A DNA stretch of 34,314 nucleotides from Verrucomicrobiia bacterium (GTDB lineage Bacteria > Verrucomicrobiota > Verrucomicrobiia > JADLBR01): NCBI GenBank assembly GCA_020847615.1, contig JADLBR010000524.1, positions 1 to 34,314 of the forward strand, in the 5' to 3' direction. The notes beneath the pieces are model-generated. The model was not told the origin of the DNA and searched no databases. It saw only the letters and a list, made by a program, of their open reading frames with translations. Positions 1-11,800 of the stretch are shown piece by piece. Both the position numbers and the translations under genes were made by a program. Numbering within the stretch: position 1 is the stretch's first letter; every line of letters starts with the position of its first letter.

Positions 1-31
1 TTGGCACTGTTGCATCGAGAGGGCCGGGCCG

Positions 32-1021
32 ATGGTGCGGCGAGAAGGGATGTGTGACGTGGTGGCGCGCGGAGATACCGGGGCGGCTCGGGCGGCATCT
101 CCGGGCAGGCGGAGATCCCGCTCTTTGGAGTCGCTGTACTCCGCCTTGGCCACCCCCCTGATACGAGTCTTTTGGGCATTTCTGCAACGCATGCCCGAAG
201 GGTGTCTTCTGGGGGTCGGCCGGTTCATAGGCCGGGTCATCCTGTTTGGCAGGAAGCGGCGGGTGATCCGGAACATGCGCATGGTGCTCGAGCGCCCGGG
301 GTGGGGCGCGCACGATTGGGAAGAGCTCTGGCGCCGGCACGTGGATCATCTGGGCCTTGCCGTCGCGGAGACGCTCCACCATACAGCATCGGCGCCCGAG
401 GATCTGCGGGAGCGGCTGGCGATCGAGGGTGATGGCTTGCTGCGCGCCATGCTGCGGAGGGGGAAGGGAGCGGTCGTCTTCGTGAATCATCTTGCGAACC
501 CCGTGGCGGTCCCGCTCGCGCTCGCGCTGGCCGGGCACCGGGTCAGCGTGGCCACCAATGTGATACCGGTCCCGTATCTGGACGAGAGGTCGAACGAGTT
601 GTTTGAGAGGTTTGGTGGGACGCGGGTGACGGTGGGCGGGGATGTGGCGCAAGCCGCCGAAGAGACGCTGCGCGGCAACGGGGTGTTCGTGGGGGCGATC
701 GACTATTCCTCGACGCAATCGCACACCGCCTGGGTGCGCTTCGGAAAGGCCGAGCTACAGGTGAGCCTCGCGCCCGCGCTGATGGCGCTGATGCATGGGT
801 CGGCGATGTTCTCGGCCATCGTGATCCCGGAGGGTTTGAGCCGGTACATGGTCTCGCTGCAACCCGTCGTGCTTTTGGATGCGGGCGGCGGGCCGATCGA
901 ACGTGCCTTGGCCAACACGCGGGACGCCATGCGCGGGGTGAGCGAGGCGGTCTGCCATCGTCCGGAGCAATGGTGGCGGTGGGACTTTCCCCGCATCAGG
1001 CCGCTGACGGACCCGACATGA
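32..1021 (+). CDS. LpxL/HtrB-like lysophospholipid acyltransferase with altered catalytic motif
   Basis: The 329-residue product resembles the lipid A biosynthesis acyltransferase family (LpxL/HtrB), inner-membrane enzymes that move an acyl chain onto a lipid A precursor or another lipid-like acceptor. A hydrophobic, membrane-associating stretch lies around residues 35-70, followed by the family pattern GRKRRVIRNMRMV and a core reading VVFVNHLANPVAV. In active members this core is HX4D/E, usually HLGNWE. Here His153 is kept, but the acidic position five residues later is Val158. The start ATG has a purine-rich GAGAGG about 9 nt upstream; the frame stays open to the window edge, so a longer form is possible. 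Its 3' end faces the beta-lactamase gene across 56 nt. Because of the missing acid it may be inactive, use another mechanism, or modify a different acceptor. A link to acylation of the nearby NRPS product is only speculation. Confidence 0.75.
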   Translation: MVRREGMCDVVARGDTGAARAASPGRRRSRSLESLYSALATPLIRVFWAFLQRMPEGCLLGVGRFIGRVILFGRKRRVIRNMRMVLERPGWGAHDWEELWRRHVDHLGLAVAETLHHTASAPEDLRERLAIEGDGLLRAMLRRGKGAVVFVNHLANPVAVPLALALAGHRVSVATNVIPVPYLDERSNELFERFGGTRVTVGGDVAQAAEETLRGNGVFVGAIDYSSTQSHTAWVRFGKAELQVSLAPALMALMHGSAMFSAIVIPEGLSRYMVSLQPVVLLDAGGGPIERALANTRDAMRGVSEAVCHRPEQWWRWDFPRIRPLTDPT

Positions 1022-1077
1022 TGCGGGGCGATGCCGGTCCCGGCACGATGGCGTCTTTCAAAAGGCTGCCATGGCGC

Positions 1078-1881
1078 TCACAGGAGTCCACTTGCCTCAA
1101 GGATGCGTTCGACCACGGCGCGCGCGTCTTTCCCCGCCAGCGATACTCCCCGCATGGCGCACGCGAACGCGCGCGTCGCCTCCCCGCCCCTGACATATCC
1201 CACGAACCAGCCGAGATTATAGCGACCCGACTCGTCCGCCCCCGAGCCGGTCTTGCCGAAGAGCGCGCCCTTGTCGGTTTCCCTGACGGCCATGATTTTC
1301 TCAAGCGCGGCGCACGACGCTTTCGAGAAGGGGAGTTCCTTCCTGACAAGCTTGGCCATCAGCTCGGCCTGTTCCCTGGGTGATACGAGCAGCGTTTTTC
1401 GGCCTTTGGCGGGCAACCAGAACGCATCGATCCCGGCGGATGTATCCCGATCGCCATATCCGATCGCATCGATCCAAGCCCGCATCCTGTCCGGGCCGAT
1501 CTGTCGAGCGAGGCCTTGGAACGCGGGGACGCACGACGCCCCGAACGCCTCCGCCAGCGAGAGATCGCGATTCCACTCCCGGATTGGGCGGGTCTCGCCG
1601 TCCCACTTATAGAAGGGATCCCCGGGAGAGGGGAGCAGTCCCAGCTCGAGCCCAATAAGGGTGTTCCAGATCTTGAAAGTGGAGCACGGGGGGAGTCGTT
1701 CCCCGGCAAGGGCGGCGTCGTGGATGGTCGTGCCGCGCGAGGAACAGTCGATGCAGACAAACGTGCCGATCCTGTCGCCGAAGGCGGAACGGACGGCGCT
1801 GGCGGGGATAGGCGATTCGGCCGAGCGGGCGGTGGACATGGCAACCAGCAGGGCGGTGACGATTTTGGCGACGGGGTTCAC
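1078..1881 (-). CDS. class D (OXA-type) beta-lactamase-like serine hydrolase
   Basis: The 267-residue product has the layout of a class D beta-lactamase. Residues 1-21 form a signal peptide ending ARSA, so it is probably periplasmic. The catalytic motifs appear in order: S67-T-F-K70 (nucleophile and lysine that is carboxylated in the family), S116-C-V118, Y142-G-D144, the FWL tryptophan at 154-156, and K210-T-G212 followed by GWFVG. The usual third motif is YGN, so the Asp at 144 is a departure. The start is GTG at 1879-1881; this start is needed to give a signal peptide, while the next ATG would remove most of it. The gene is divergent from thiD and convergent with the acyltransferase gene. 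The family hydrolyses penicillins and related beta-lactams or, in sensor relatives such as BlaR1/MecR1, binds them; actual activity here is unknown. Its position next to an NRPS does not by itself imply self-resistance. Confidence 0.9.
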   Translation of the reverse strand: MNPVAKIVTALLVAMSTARSAESPIPASAVRSAFGDRIGTFVCIDCSSRGTTIHDAALAGERLPPCSTFKIWNTLIGLELGLLPSPGDPFYKWDGETRPIREWNRDLSLAEAFGASCVPAFQGLARQIGPDRMRAWIDAIGYGDRDTSAGIDAFWLPAKGRKTLLVSPREQAELMAKLVRKELPFSKASCAALEKIMAVRETDKGALFGKTGSGADESGRYNLGWFVGYVRGGEATRAFACAMRGVSLAGKDARAVVERILEASGLL

Positions 1882-2005
1882 GCGGGGGGTTCCGGGATGG
1901 CGGGCACCAACCTATCAGGGCCCGGGCCGCGGAGCCAAGGAGAACGTGTGGCCGGTGGGCGGGGACGCGGGAAGGGTGCTTGGATACGGCGGGAAGGTGT
2001 GGAAG
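1882..2005. promoter_or_regulatory. divergent intergenic region between beta-lactamase gene and thiD
   Basis: This 124-nt spacer separates two divergent genes and must hold both start regions. I see a GC-palindrome GGGCCCGGGCC near 1919 and, close to thiD, the purine-rich GGGAAGG at 1991-1997, which is well placed as the thiD ribosome binding site. No convincing -35/-10 pair and no thiamin-pyrophosphate riboswitch motif (CTGAGA...ACCTGA) are visible. Confidence 0.4.
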
Positions 2006-2806
2006 ATGTGCGGCATGCGTCAGTGCACGATGGCGGTGGCGATGACGGTGGCCGGGTCGGACAGCTCGTCTGGCGCGGGGTTACAGGCGGACCTGAAGAC
2101 ATTCGGGGCGCATGGTGTGTACGGGCTGTGCGCGGTGACCTGCGTGGTTGCGGAGCATCCCGGCGAAGTGGCGTCGATCCAGCAGGTGCGGGCGTCCATC
2201 TTGGCGGATCAGATCCGCCTGAATCTCGGTGGATTCCCGGTGGGTGCGGTAAAGACGGGGATGCTGTATTCATCGGAGATCATCGGCGTGGTGGTGCGGG
2301 AACTGAGAAGGCAGCGGCGGCGCGCGCCCCTGGTGGTGGATCCGGTGATGGTGGCGACGAGCGGCGCGGTGCTCTTGAAGCCGACGGCGGTGGAGAGGCT
2401 GTGCGAAGAGCTCTTGCCGATGGCGGAACTGATCACGCCGAATCTGGACGAGGCGGCGCTGCTGGTTGGGGAACGGTTACCAAACGTGGCGGCGATGCGG
2501 GAGGCGGCGGATGGGCTGCGGAAGCGATTCGGTTGCGGGGTGCTGGTGAAGGGGGGGCATCTGGGCGGAAAACGGGCGGTGGACGTGCTCGCGCATGGCG
2601 GGGACGTGGTGGTGCTCGAGGCTCCGTACCGGAGGGGCGTGCACACGCACGGGACGGGCTGCACCCTGTCGGCGGCGATTGCCGCGGGGCTTGCGCGGGG
2701 ACTGGGGCTGGTGGATGCGGTGAGGGGCGGCAAGGCCTTTGTCACGCGAGCCATACTGCGGGCCCAGAAGATCGGGCGCTGGCAGGTTCTTCATCACGGG
2801 GGTTGA
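2006..2806 (+). CDS. thiD: hydroxymethylpyrimidine/phosphomethylpyrimidine kinase ThiD
   Basis: The product phosphorylates hydroxymethylpyrimidine and then its monophosphate to give the pyrimidine diphosphate used by thiamin phosphate synthase in vitamin B1 synthesis or salvage; it is cytoplasmic. With the ATG at 2006 it is 266 residues, the usual family length. Ribokinase-fold signatures are clear: AGSDSSSGAGLQADLKTF near the N-terminus (substrate binding), VDPVMVATSGAVLL, ITPNLDEAALL, VLVKGGHLGG, and the anion-hole/catalytic HGTGCTLSAAIAAGLA near the C-terminus. This start was chosen because GGGAAGG lies 8 nt upstream; ATGs at 2015 and 2030 are alternatives, and the much longer open frame upstream has no family similarity. 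Its last 13 nt overlap the 3' end of the NRPS gene on the other strand. No other thiamin gene is in the window. Confidence 0.95.
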   Translation: MCGMRQCTMAVAMTVAGSDSSSGAGLQADLKTFGAHGVYGLCAVTCVVAEHPGEVASIQQVRASILADQIRLNLGGFPVGAVKTGMLYSSEIIGVVVRELRRQRRRAPLVVDPVMVATSGAVLLKPTAVERLCEELLPMAELITPNLDEAALLVGERLPNVAAMREAADGLRKRFGCGVLVKGGHLGGKRAVDVLAHGGDVVVLEAPYRRGVHTHGTGCTLSAAIAAGLARGLGLVDAVRGGKAFVTRAILRAQKIGRWQVLHHGG

Positions 2807-5800
2807 GGCGGGCGCAGTAACGGGCGGATGCATCGTGCGAGATCATCGACATGGCTGGTGATGGCGGTGGCGTGGCCGCGGGGAAGCGGGACGATTTCGA
2901 TACTTGGCGCTCGATCGCGCCAGCCGCGCGAAGGGTCGTCCGAGGGTCTGGCGCGATCCTTTGGCTGGAAGAGCATGACGCGTCCGGGATATGCGGGCGG
3001 GAAATAGCTCCAGGAGATTGCGGCGTACGCGGCGAGTAGGAGATTCTGTCGGGCTTTGGGAAACCGGCTGCCAAATGCATCGGACGCGATGAGGGGCAGG
3101 AGGGGGCGCATGATCTGCCTGAGGGCGAAGAAACCGATGGATCGGTGGGAGAGCCGGGGTCGCTGCGGGGGGGCGATCATGGCGAGGAGTTCGACTTGCT
3201 CTCCCTGTGCGCGGAGCCGGCACGCGATCTCGTAGGCCTCGAGGGCGCCGTTGCAGTGGCCGCCGATGCGGTAGGGGCCCTCCGGCTGGACGGCGCGGAT
3301 GTGGCGGAGGTGATCGGTGGCCATGGCCTGGATGGAGGCCGGGAGCCTCCGGCCCATGAGGCCGTGGGGATGGATGGCGTGGAAGGCCTGATCCTCGCCC
3401 AGCTGGCGCGCGAACTTTCGGCAGTAGAATCCGCCCCCGCTGAAGTCGCCGTGCAGGAAGAAGAAGGGGTTGCGGCCATCGCCGGTCTGGATCGTCACGA
3501 CGGGGGAGTCGGCCTCATCGCGCTGCGCGTCGAGGAGGGCGCGGGATAGGCAGGCGATCGTGGGTTCGGCGAAGAAAGTGGTCAGGGGGATCTTCTTGCC
3601 ACACAGCTGCTCGACGTGGCCGAGCATCGATGCGGCGAGGAGTGAGTGTCCGCCGAGCGCAAAGAAGTCGTCGCGGATCCCGATGGGTCGGGCGTTGAGG
3701 AGTTCCTCCCAGAGGTGGGTGAGCACGAGCTGGGATGGGGTTTCAGGGGGCGCGTAGCGATTCCTGGGATCTGATCGCGCGAGGGGTATGGACTGGAGCG
3801 CGGCGCGGTCGATCTTGCCGTTCTCCGTGAGAGGGAGCCCGCGGAGATACAGGAATGCGGAAGGGATCATGTGCGCCGGCAGCGCCTGGCGAAGGAACTC
3901 GCGGAGCGCGTCAGCGTCCGGGGGCGCCTGGGGGTCTGCCGGGACGATGGCGGCGGTGAGGAAGCGCTCGCCATCGCCCTCTTGGCGGGCCACGGCGGCG
4001 CAGTCGCGCACGGCCGGGTGGCGACCGAGGCCGGCCTCGACTTCGGCGAGCTCGATGCGGAATCCCCGTATCTTGACCTGGCCATCGATGCGCCCGAGGA
4101 ACTCGAGGGCGCCATCGGGCCGCCAGCGAGCGAGGTCTCCGGATCGGTAAAGGCGCGCGGCAGGGTCATCGCGGAAGGGGTGGGCAACGAAGTGTCCGGC
4201 GTCCAGGTCGGGGCGGTTGAGGTAGCCGCGGGCGAGACCGTCGCCCCCGAGGTAGAGTTCCCCCGGGACGCCGATTGGCGCGGGCTGCAGGCGGCGGTCG
4301 AGGACGTAGGCCTCGGAGTTCGATATGGGGCGGCCGATGGGGATCGAGTCTGGGACGGGGTCGTGGGCGCGCAGCGTGTGGCAGCAACTGAAGGTCGTGT
4401 TTTCGGTGGGGCCGTAGCCATTGATGAGCGTGCAATCCGGCAGGGCCTTGAGCGCCCGGCGGACGTGATGGGGCGAGAGGATGTCGCCGCCGGCGAGCAA
4501 CTGGCGCACGCCGCGGAGGTCCTGCGGTTGTTGGTCGATCATTTTGTGGAAGAGACCGGCCGTGAGCCAGAGGGTGGTGATGCCCGAATCGCGGATGACT
4601 CGGCCCAGTTCCCGGAGGGAGGGGGCGTGTGGGGGGAAGAAGACGAGCCTGGCCCCGTTGAGGAGGGCCCCCCAGATCTCGAACGTGGCGGCATCGAAGG
4701 AGAGGGGCGCAAACTGGAGGAAGACCTCACTCGAGTCCAAGCGCGCGTATCCCGTGCCGCGGACGAGGCGGACGACGCCACGGTGGGTGATGCAGACACC
4801 CTTGGGCTGGCCCGTGGAACCCGAGGTGTAGATGATATAGGCGAGGTTCTCTGGGGAGGCGGGCACCTGCGGGGAACCCGGGTCCTCGCGGGCGACGCTG
4901 GGCCATTCGATGTCGAGTGGTATTTTTCGGATTATGGATGGCGGCAGTGATGCCGAGAGGGACGCCTGTGTGAGGACGACCGGGATCCGGGTATCCTCGA
5001 TCATGAACGCGAGGCGCTGGGCCGGGTAGTCCGTGTCGAGAGGCACGTAGGCGGCACCCGCCTTAAGGATGGCGAGCAGCGCCACGGCCAGATCGGTCGA
5101 GCGCGCGAGCGCGACTCCGACCGGGGTCCCGGGCGCGATGCCCGACCTCAGGAGGTAGCGGGCGAGGCGATTGGCGCGGTCGTCCAGTTCGGCGTAGGTG
5201 AGGCGGCTGCGGCCGCATGTCACCGCGATCGCGCGGGGGGAGAGACGTGCCCGTTCCTCGAAGAGTTCGTGGATGCAGCGCTCGCGGGGGTAATCGGTTT
5301 GGGTGGCGTTCCAGGCAACGAGGATCTGGTGCCGTTCGGCTTCGCCGAGGAGGGGAAGGTTGCCGATGGGGGTATCGGGATGGTTGGTGGCGGCCTCGAG
5401 GAGGGTGCGGAAGTGGCCGAGCATGCGATCGATGGTGGCGGCATCAAACAAGTCGGTGCTGAATTCGAGCGAGGCGCGCAGGCCGTCGCCCGCGGGCGCG
5501 ATCGAGAGCACCAGATCGAACTTGGCGGTGGCCGTGTGGACCGACTCTCGGGAGACGTCGAGCCCGGGGAGGTCGGGGATCACCCCCGGTTCATTCTGAT
5601 ACACGAATACGACCTGGAAGACCGGGGTGCGCCCGAGGTGTCTCTCGGGGTGCATCTCCTCAACGAGTCGTTCGAAAGGAAGCGCCTGATGGGCGAGCGC
5701 GCCCAGTGTGGTCTCGCGGACGCGTCCGATCAGTTCGCGGAAGGTGGGGTTGCCCGAGAGGTCGGTCCGGAGGGGAAGGGTATTCACGAAGAACCCGATG

Positions 5801-8800
5801 AGGGGGTCGGTCTCGGTGCGGTCGCGCCCGGCAAAGGGCGAGCCCACGACGATGTCCTCTTGTCCGCTGCAGCGAAAGAGGAGAGTCTTGAATGCGGCGA
5901 GCAAGACCATGAAAGGCGTGCAGCCTTCGGCGCGGGCCAGCGTGGCGATCGACAGATGCCGCGGCAGGTCGAACGTGAGATGGCGGCGACCGCCGCGGTG
6001 CGACGAGACGGGGGGGCGGGGTCGGTCGGTGGGCAATTCTAGGGCAACCGGCGCGCCGGCGATCCGCGCGCGCCAATAATCGAGCGGGATCTCGAGGCGT
6101 TCGCCCCTGAGGTGCGCGCGCTGCCAGCGGGCATAGTCGGCGTACTGGAGGGTTGGTTCTGGCAGGGGCGATGGACGGTCGGCGGCGAAGGCGCCATAGA
6201 GCGCGGAGAGTTCCTTGTGCAGGACGTCGATCGACCAACCATCGGCGGCGATGTGGTGCAGGGTGAGGCAGAGCACGTGATCGTCGTCGTCGATCTGGAT
6301 GAGGCGCGCCCGGATGGTCCGGTCACGAGCGAGATCGAAAGGTTGGCTGACCTCGCGCCGGATTGCCTCCTGCAGGCGTTCCGGGTCCCGGTGTTGGCCG
6401 TCGCCCTCAAGGGGAGTGAGGGGCAGCGGCAACTGGGTGGCGTCCGCGATGCGCTGGACTGGCTCGTCGCCGGCGGGGTGGAATGTGGTGCGGAGGACGG
6501 CATGGCGGCGGACGATCTCCGACAGGGCCCGCGCGAGGGCATCCCGATCCAGGGCCCCGCGGATGCGAAGAACGATCGGGATATTATACAGGGGACTGTC
6601 TGGCTGGAGTTGCCAGATGAACCAGAGGCGGCTCTGCGCGAACGAGAGCGGTTGACCGGCGACGTCCCGGCCCGTGGGTGCGGGTGCGGTCTTGGCGGAG
6701 GTGAGCGCCGAGGCGCGATCGACGTGGGCGGCGAATTCATGGATGGTGGGCGCGTCGAATAGCGCCCGCAGGGGCACGTTGGCGCCGGTTGTCTCCCTGA
6801 TCCGGGAGACGACTCGGATGGCGAGCAGGGAATGGCCGCCGATGTCGAAGAAGTTGTCGTGGATGCCGACGTGTTCCAGTTTCAGCAATTCGCCCCAGAT
6901 CTGCGCCAGGGCCATTTCGGTCGGTGTTTCCGGGGGGACGTGGCGGGATGTCGCGGCCGGGGTCGTTGCTGGGACGGGCAGGGCCGATCGGTTCACTTTG
7001 CCGCTCGGCAGCCTTGGCAGGGCCGGGAGAAACTCGAAGGCGGCTGGAATCATGTAGCGCGGCAGCGTGGCGGCGAGCATCCGGCGAAGGTCTTCGGTCA
7101 GGCGGTCGCTCGCGGGCGCGTCGGTGGCCAGGCCAGGGCGCGCGACCAGATAGGCCGCGAGGAATCGGTCGTTGGGCGGGATGTCCTGGTCGACGACCGC
7201 TGCGTGGAGGATGGCGGGGTGGCGCAGGATGGCGGCCTCGATCTCACCGGGTTCGACGCGGTTCCCTCGGATCTTGACCTGGCTGTCGGCGCGTCCGAGG
7301 AACTCGATGTTGCCGTCCGGCAGGTAGCGGCATCGGTCTCCCGTGCGGTAGAGGCGATCGCCGCCGATTTTTGAAAACGGGTCTGGGATGAAGCATTCGG
7401 CGGTAAGGCGCGGCCGGTTGAGGTAGCCGCGCCCGACCGCCGCCCCGCCGATGTGGAGTTCCCCCGGGACGCCGATGGGCGCCGGGTTGCCCCAGCGGTC
7501 GAGGATGTAGATTCGGATGTTGAAGCCGGGACGTCCGATCGGGAGGCGGGGCCGCGGGTAATCGCGCTCGCACTCCCATTGGGTGACGCCGATCGATGTC
7601 TCGGTCGGGCCGTAGCAATTGTAGGCGCGGGCGCCCAGTTTCTGGCGCAGGAGATCGAGCAGGTCTCGGGACATCGTGTCGCCGCCGCACAGGATCCGCC
7701 GCAGGGAGCGGCACTCTGCGGCGCGCGGTTGATCGAGGAAGGCGCGGAGCATCGCGGGCACGAATTCCGCCATGGTGACCCCCTCTCGGATGATGAGTTC
7801 GGCAAGGTAGTCGGGCTCTCGTTGTCCGCCGGGTCGAGCGATGATGGTTCGGGCGCCGCTCACGAGGCCGAGGAAGAGTTCGTTCACCGAGACGTCGAAG
7901 CCGGGGGTTGCCTTGAAGAGGACTCGCTCCGAGGCATCGAGGCCGAAGGCCTGGACCTGCCACAGCAGCTTGTTGCAGATGCCGCGGTGCAGATTGATCG
8001 CCCCCTTGGGCTCGCCGGTGGAACCGGACGTGTAAATGGCATACACGGCATCGCCGGGATCGGTTCGGCATGGGGGGTCGGTGTCGGGGTGCGACGCGAT
8101 CTGCGGGGCGTCCCCATCGACGCGCACGATGGGGGGCGACGGCCCCGCAAATCTCGCCGCGAGCGAAGAGGTTGTCACGATGGCGGCTGGCCATCCGTCG
8201 GCCGCGATAAAATTGATCCGGTCTCGCGGGAGATCCGGGTCGATCGGGATGAATGCGCCGCCGGCCTTGAGTATGGCTAGCATCGCGACGGCCAGTTCGT
8301 TGGATCGCTCGAGGCACACGCCGACGAAGGTCTCCGGCCCGACCGATAGCGAAATCAGGTGGTGGGCGAGGCGGTTGGCCCTTGCGTTGAGTTCGGCGAA
8401 TGTGAGGGATCCGTGCTGGCTGACGAGAGCAATGGCCTCGGGTGTTTCCCGGGCCCGCGCCTCGAAGAGTTGGTGGACGCACCGCGGCGGCCCCAAATCC
8501 CGTCGGGTGTCATTCCATCCGACGAGGAGCCGATGGCGTTCCTCGTCGTCGATGATGGGCAGGAGGCCGATGGGCGTCTCGGGCGCGTTGGAGATGCCCC
8601 GCAGGAGGGCCTTGAGGTGCGCGAGCATCCGCTCGGCGGTGGCCGCCTCGAAGAGGTCGGTGCTGAACTCGAGGGCGGCCTCGAGGCCGGAGGGCACGGG
8701 GCGCATCGAGAGCGACAGGTCGAACTTGGCGGTCCCCGTGTGAACGGGCGGGACGCGATCCGCGGCGATGCCGGGGAGATCGACACTCGCCGGACCGTGT

Positions 8801-11800
8801 TCCTGGAGGACAAACATGACTTGGAAAAGCGGGGTGTGGCCTGAGTCCCTGCCCGGCCTGAGATTCTCCACGAGTTTCTCGAAGGGGAGATCCTGGTGGG
8901 CGAGGGCATCCAGCGTGGTTTCCCGAACGCGGCGCAGCACATCGCGGAAAGTGGGGTCTCCGGACAAGTCTGTCCGCAGGACCAGGGTGTTGACAAAAAA
9001 TCCGATGAGCGGCTCTGTCTCGATCCGGTTACGGCCCGCGACGGGGGTGCCCACGGCAATGATGTCCTGGCCAGAGTAGCGACCCAGCAGCGTCTGGAAC
9101 GCCGCGAGGAGGGTCATGAAGAGGGTCGCGCCCTCGCGTCGTCCGATGGATTCGAGGCTCGCCTTGAGATCTGCGCCGAGGGTGATGGATCGGATATCGC
9201 CCCGGAGGCTCGGCGAGGGCGGCCTGGGATGATCGGTGGGCAGCGCGAGCGACGGTGGGATGTCCCCCAGTTGCCTCGTCCAGTACGCGGGCGCGTCGGT
9301 CTGCGTCTGGCGGACCTGCCAGATGGCGTGGTCGGCGTACTGGATGGGCAGCCCGGGAAGCGGCGAAGGCTGGCCGGCGACAAAAGCGCCGTAGAGCGCG
9401 GTGAGTTCCCTGAGGAGGACATCGACCGACCAGCCGTCGGCGGCGATGTGGTGGATGGTCAGGGCGAGGATCTGGGTCGTGTCCGACAAGCGCAGCAGGC
9501 TCGCGCGCAGCGGCGGATCGCGCGAGAGATCGAAGGGCTCTCGCGCGGCCTGGGCCATGAGGATAAGGGCGCTCGATTCGCGTTCGGATTCGGCGATGCC
9601 GCGGAGGTCATGCGCGGCAATCGGGAGCGCTGCGTCGGGGGCGACGCGCTGGATTGGCTCGCCCGAGACCTCGTGATATGTGGTGCGCAGGATCGCGTGG
9701 CGGCGGACTATCTCGCGCAGGGCGCGCTCCAGTGCGGCGGTGTCGAGCGTCCCCGTGAACCGGAGGGCGACCGGGATATTGTATGCGGCACTTCCCGGCA
9801 GCAGCCTGTCCAGGAACCAGAGCCGCTGCTGTGAGAAGGAAAGGGGATGATCGGCCGTGTGAGTCACGGGGCCGGTGGCATCCTCGCTCCGGATCTGGCG
9901 CTCGGCCCGGATGTCGCGGATGCGCGCGGCGAAATCCGCGATCGTCGGGTGCTCGAAGAGATCGCGGAGGGGGATTTCGATGCCGAGGAGATCCCGGAGG
10001 CGAGAGATCAGGCGCGTGGCCATCAGGGAGTGGCCGCCGAGGTCGAAGAAGTCGTCGTCGATGCCGATGTCCCCTGCGACCAGCAGTTCGGTCCACAGCC
10101 CGACGAGCTGCGCCTGCAGGGGGTCCTGCGGGGGTGTTGGGGATCGGGCGGGGCGGATGTGACCCGATTCGGGGATCGACAGGGCGCGGCGGTCGACTTT
10201 GCCATTTGGGGTGCGCGGCAACCTGTCGAGGGCGATGAATTGGGAGGGGATCATGGCCGCGGGCAGTTCGCGGCTGAGGAAGGAACGCAACTCGCGCGCG
10301 AGGTCGGGGCGGGGATCGGCGGCGACGACAAAGGCGGCCAGTTCGGGATCGTGATTCTGCCGAATGACCGGCAGGACGGCGCAATCGCGGACCGCGGGGT
10401 GCCGGCCGATCGCGGCGGCCACTTCGGACGGTTCTATCCGGACGCCGCGGATCTTCACCTGATCGTCCCTGCGACCGAAGATCTCCAGGACGCCATCCGG
10501 GCGGAAGCGACCGAGGTCGCCCGTGTGGTAGAGGAGATCTTCGGGGTCGGTCCGGAAGGGGTTCTGGACGAAGCCGGGCTGGTTGGGGAGATTCAGGTAG
10601 CCGAGCGTGCGGAACGGGGAGCGGATCACGATTTCGCCAATCTCTCCTATGCCGCAGGGCTGGTGTGCGTCGCCGAGGACGAGGGCCTGTGTGTTGGGCA
10701 GTGGTCTCCCGACCGGCTGGATGCCTGGGGCCGGGGCGGCGGGGACGCGGTGATAAGATTTGACGAGGGTGGTTTCGGTGGGCCCGTAGAGATTGATGAT
10801 CTCGCAGTTGGGGCTGGAGCGTGCGCGCCAGCGTCGCACGAGCTCATCGGACAGGGGTTCGCCGGCGAAGAAGATGCGCCGGAGCGAAGGGAGCATCGTG
10901 AGGGACGGGGCGGTATCGAGCCAATGCCGGGCGATGGTGGGCACCGCGTGGAGCACGGAGACGCGCTGGGATTCGAGCCAGGGGATCAGGGCCTGGCCGT
11001 CGGAAGCCTGGTCGGGCATCGGGACGCAGAGGGTCGCGCCACTGGTGAGGGGAAGGAATATGTCGCGGAGGACGACGTCGAACGACAGCGAGGTCAGTTG
11101 CGCGACGCGGTCGGCGGGGCCTATGCCGAACTCGGCACGTTGCCAGTTGAGGAAGTGCGCGAGTCCCGAGTGAGAGCCAAGGACGGCCTTTGGCGTGCCC
11201 GTGGTGCCCGAAGTGAAGAAGACATAGGCCGGAGCGCGGTCGGAGAAGTGCGGTGACGGTGGAGCGGTCACGGCATGGCGGCTCGCGTGACCGATCACGT
11301 GGCCGGTCGCAGGATCCAGGCAGATGGCGGCGTTCTCCTGGGCCTCTTCGAGCCAGCGTTCACCGGGAGGGTCGGCGCCCACGCGGATGATGTGGCGTGC
11401 GCCCGCCGTCTGGAACATGAGGCGCTTGCGGCGTGGTGAAAGCGAGGGGTCGATCGGCAGGATAACGCAACCCGCGGCAAGCGCGGCCAGGAGACCGGCG
11501 ACAAGCGCGGGGCATTTCTCGCCCGTGATGGCGACGATCTCGGCAGGACGCGCGCCGCGCGCGATGATCCTGGCGGCGATGTCGCGGGCCACCTGGGACA
11601 GCTCGGCGTAGCTCCAATTTCCGTTTGGGTGACAGATGGCGGTCTGTTCCGGGGCTCGCGCGGCCCACTCGGCAAACATGTCGATGACCGTGCCCTGTCG
11701 GGGGGCCGGCAGATCCGCGGCGGGATCGGGGAGGGAGGCCTTGGCGCTGGGTGTGACCAGGCTGAATCGCCGGATGCGCGCATCGGGTGCCTCCGCCACT

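Noticed and set aside
1882-2005. TPP riboswitch before thiD
   Set aside because: The conserved CTGAGA and ACCTGA segments are absent and the spacer is short.
1661-2005. N-terminal extension of thiD to a 381-residue protein
   Set aside because: The extra 115 residues lie antisense to the beta-lactamase gene or in the spacer and have no similarity to ThiD, while 2006 has a well-spaced ribosome binding site and gives the standard length.
2815-3502. Beta-lactam or beta-lactone product formed by the Cys thioesterase, with the nearby beta-lactamase as self-protection
   Set aside because: The last A domain carries a valine code, not serine or a beta-hydroxy residue that would give a four-membered ring, and thioesterases of this kind do not all form rings. 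The two genes lie on opposite sides of thiD and are not in one operon.
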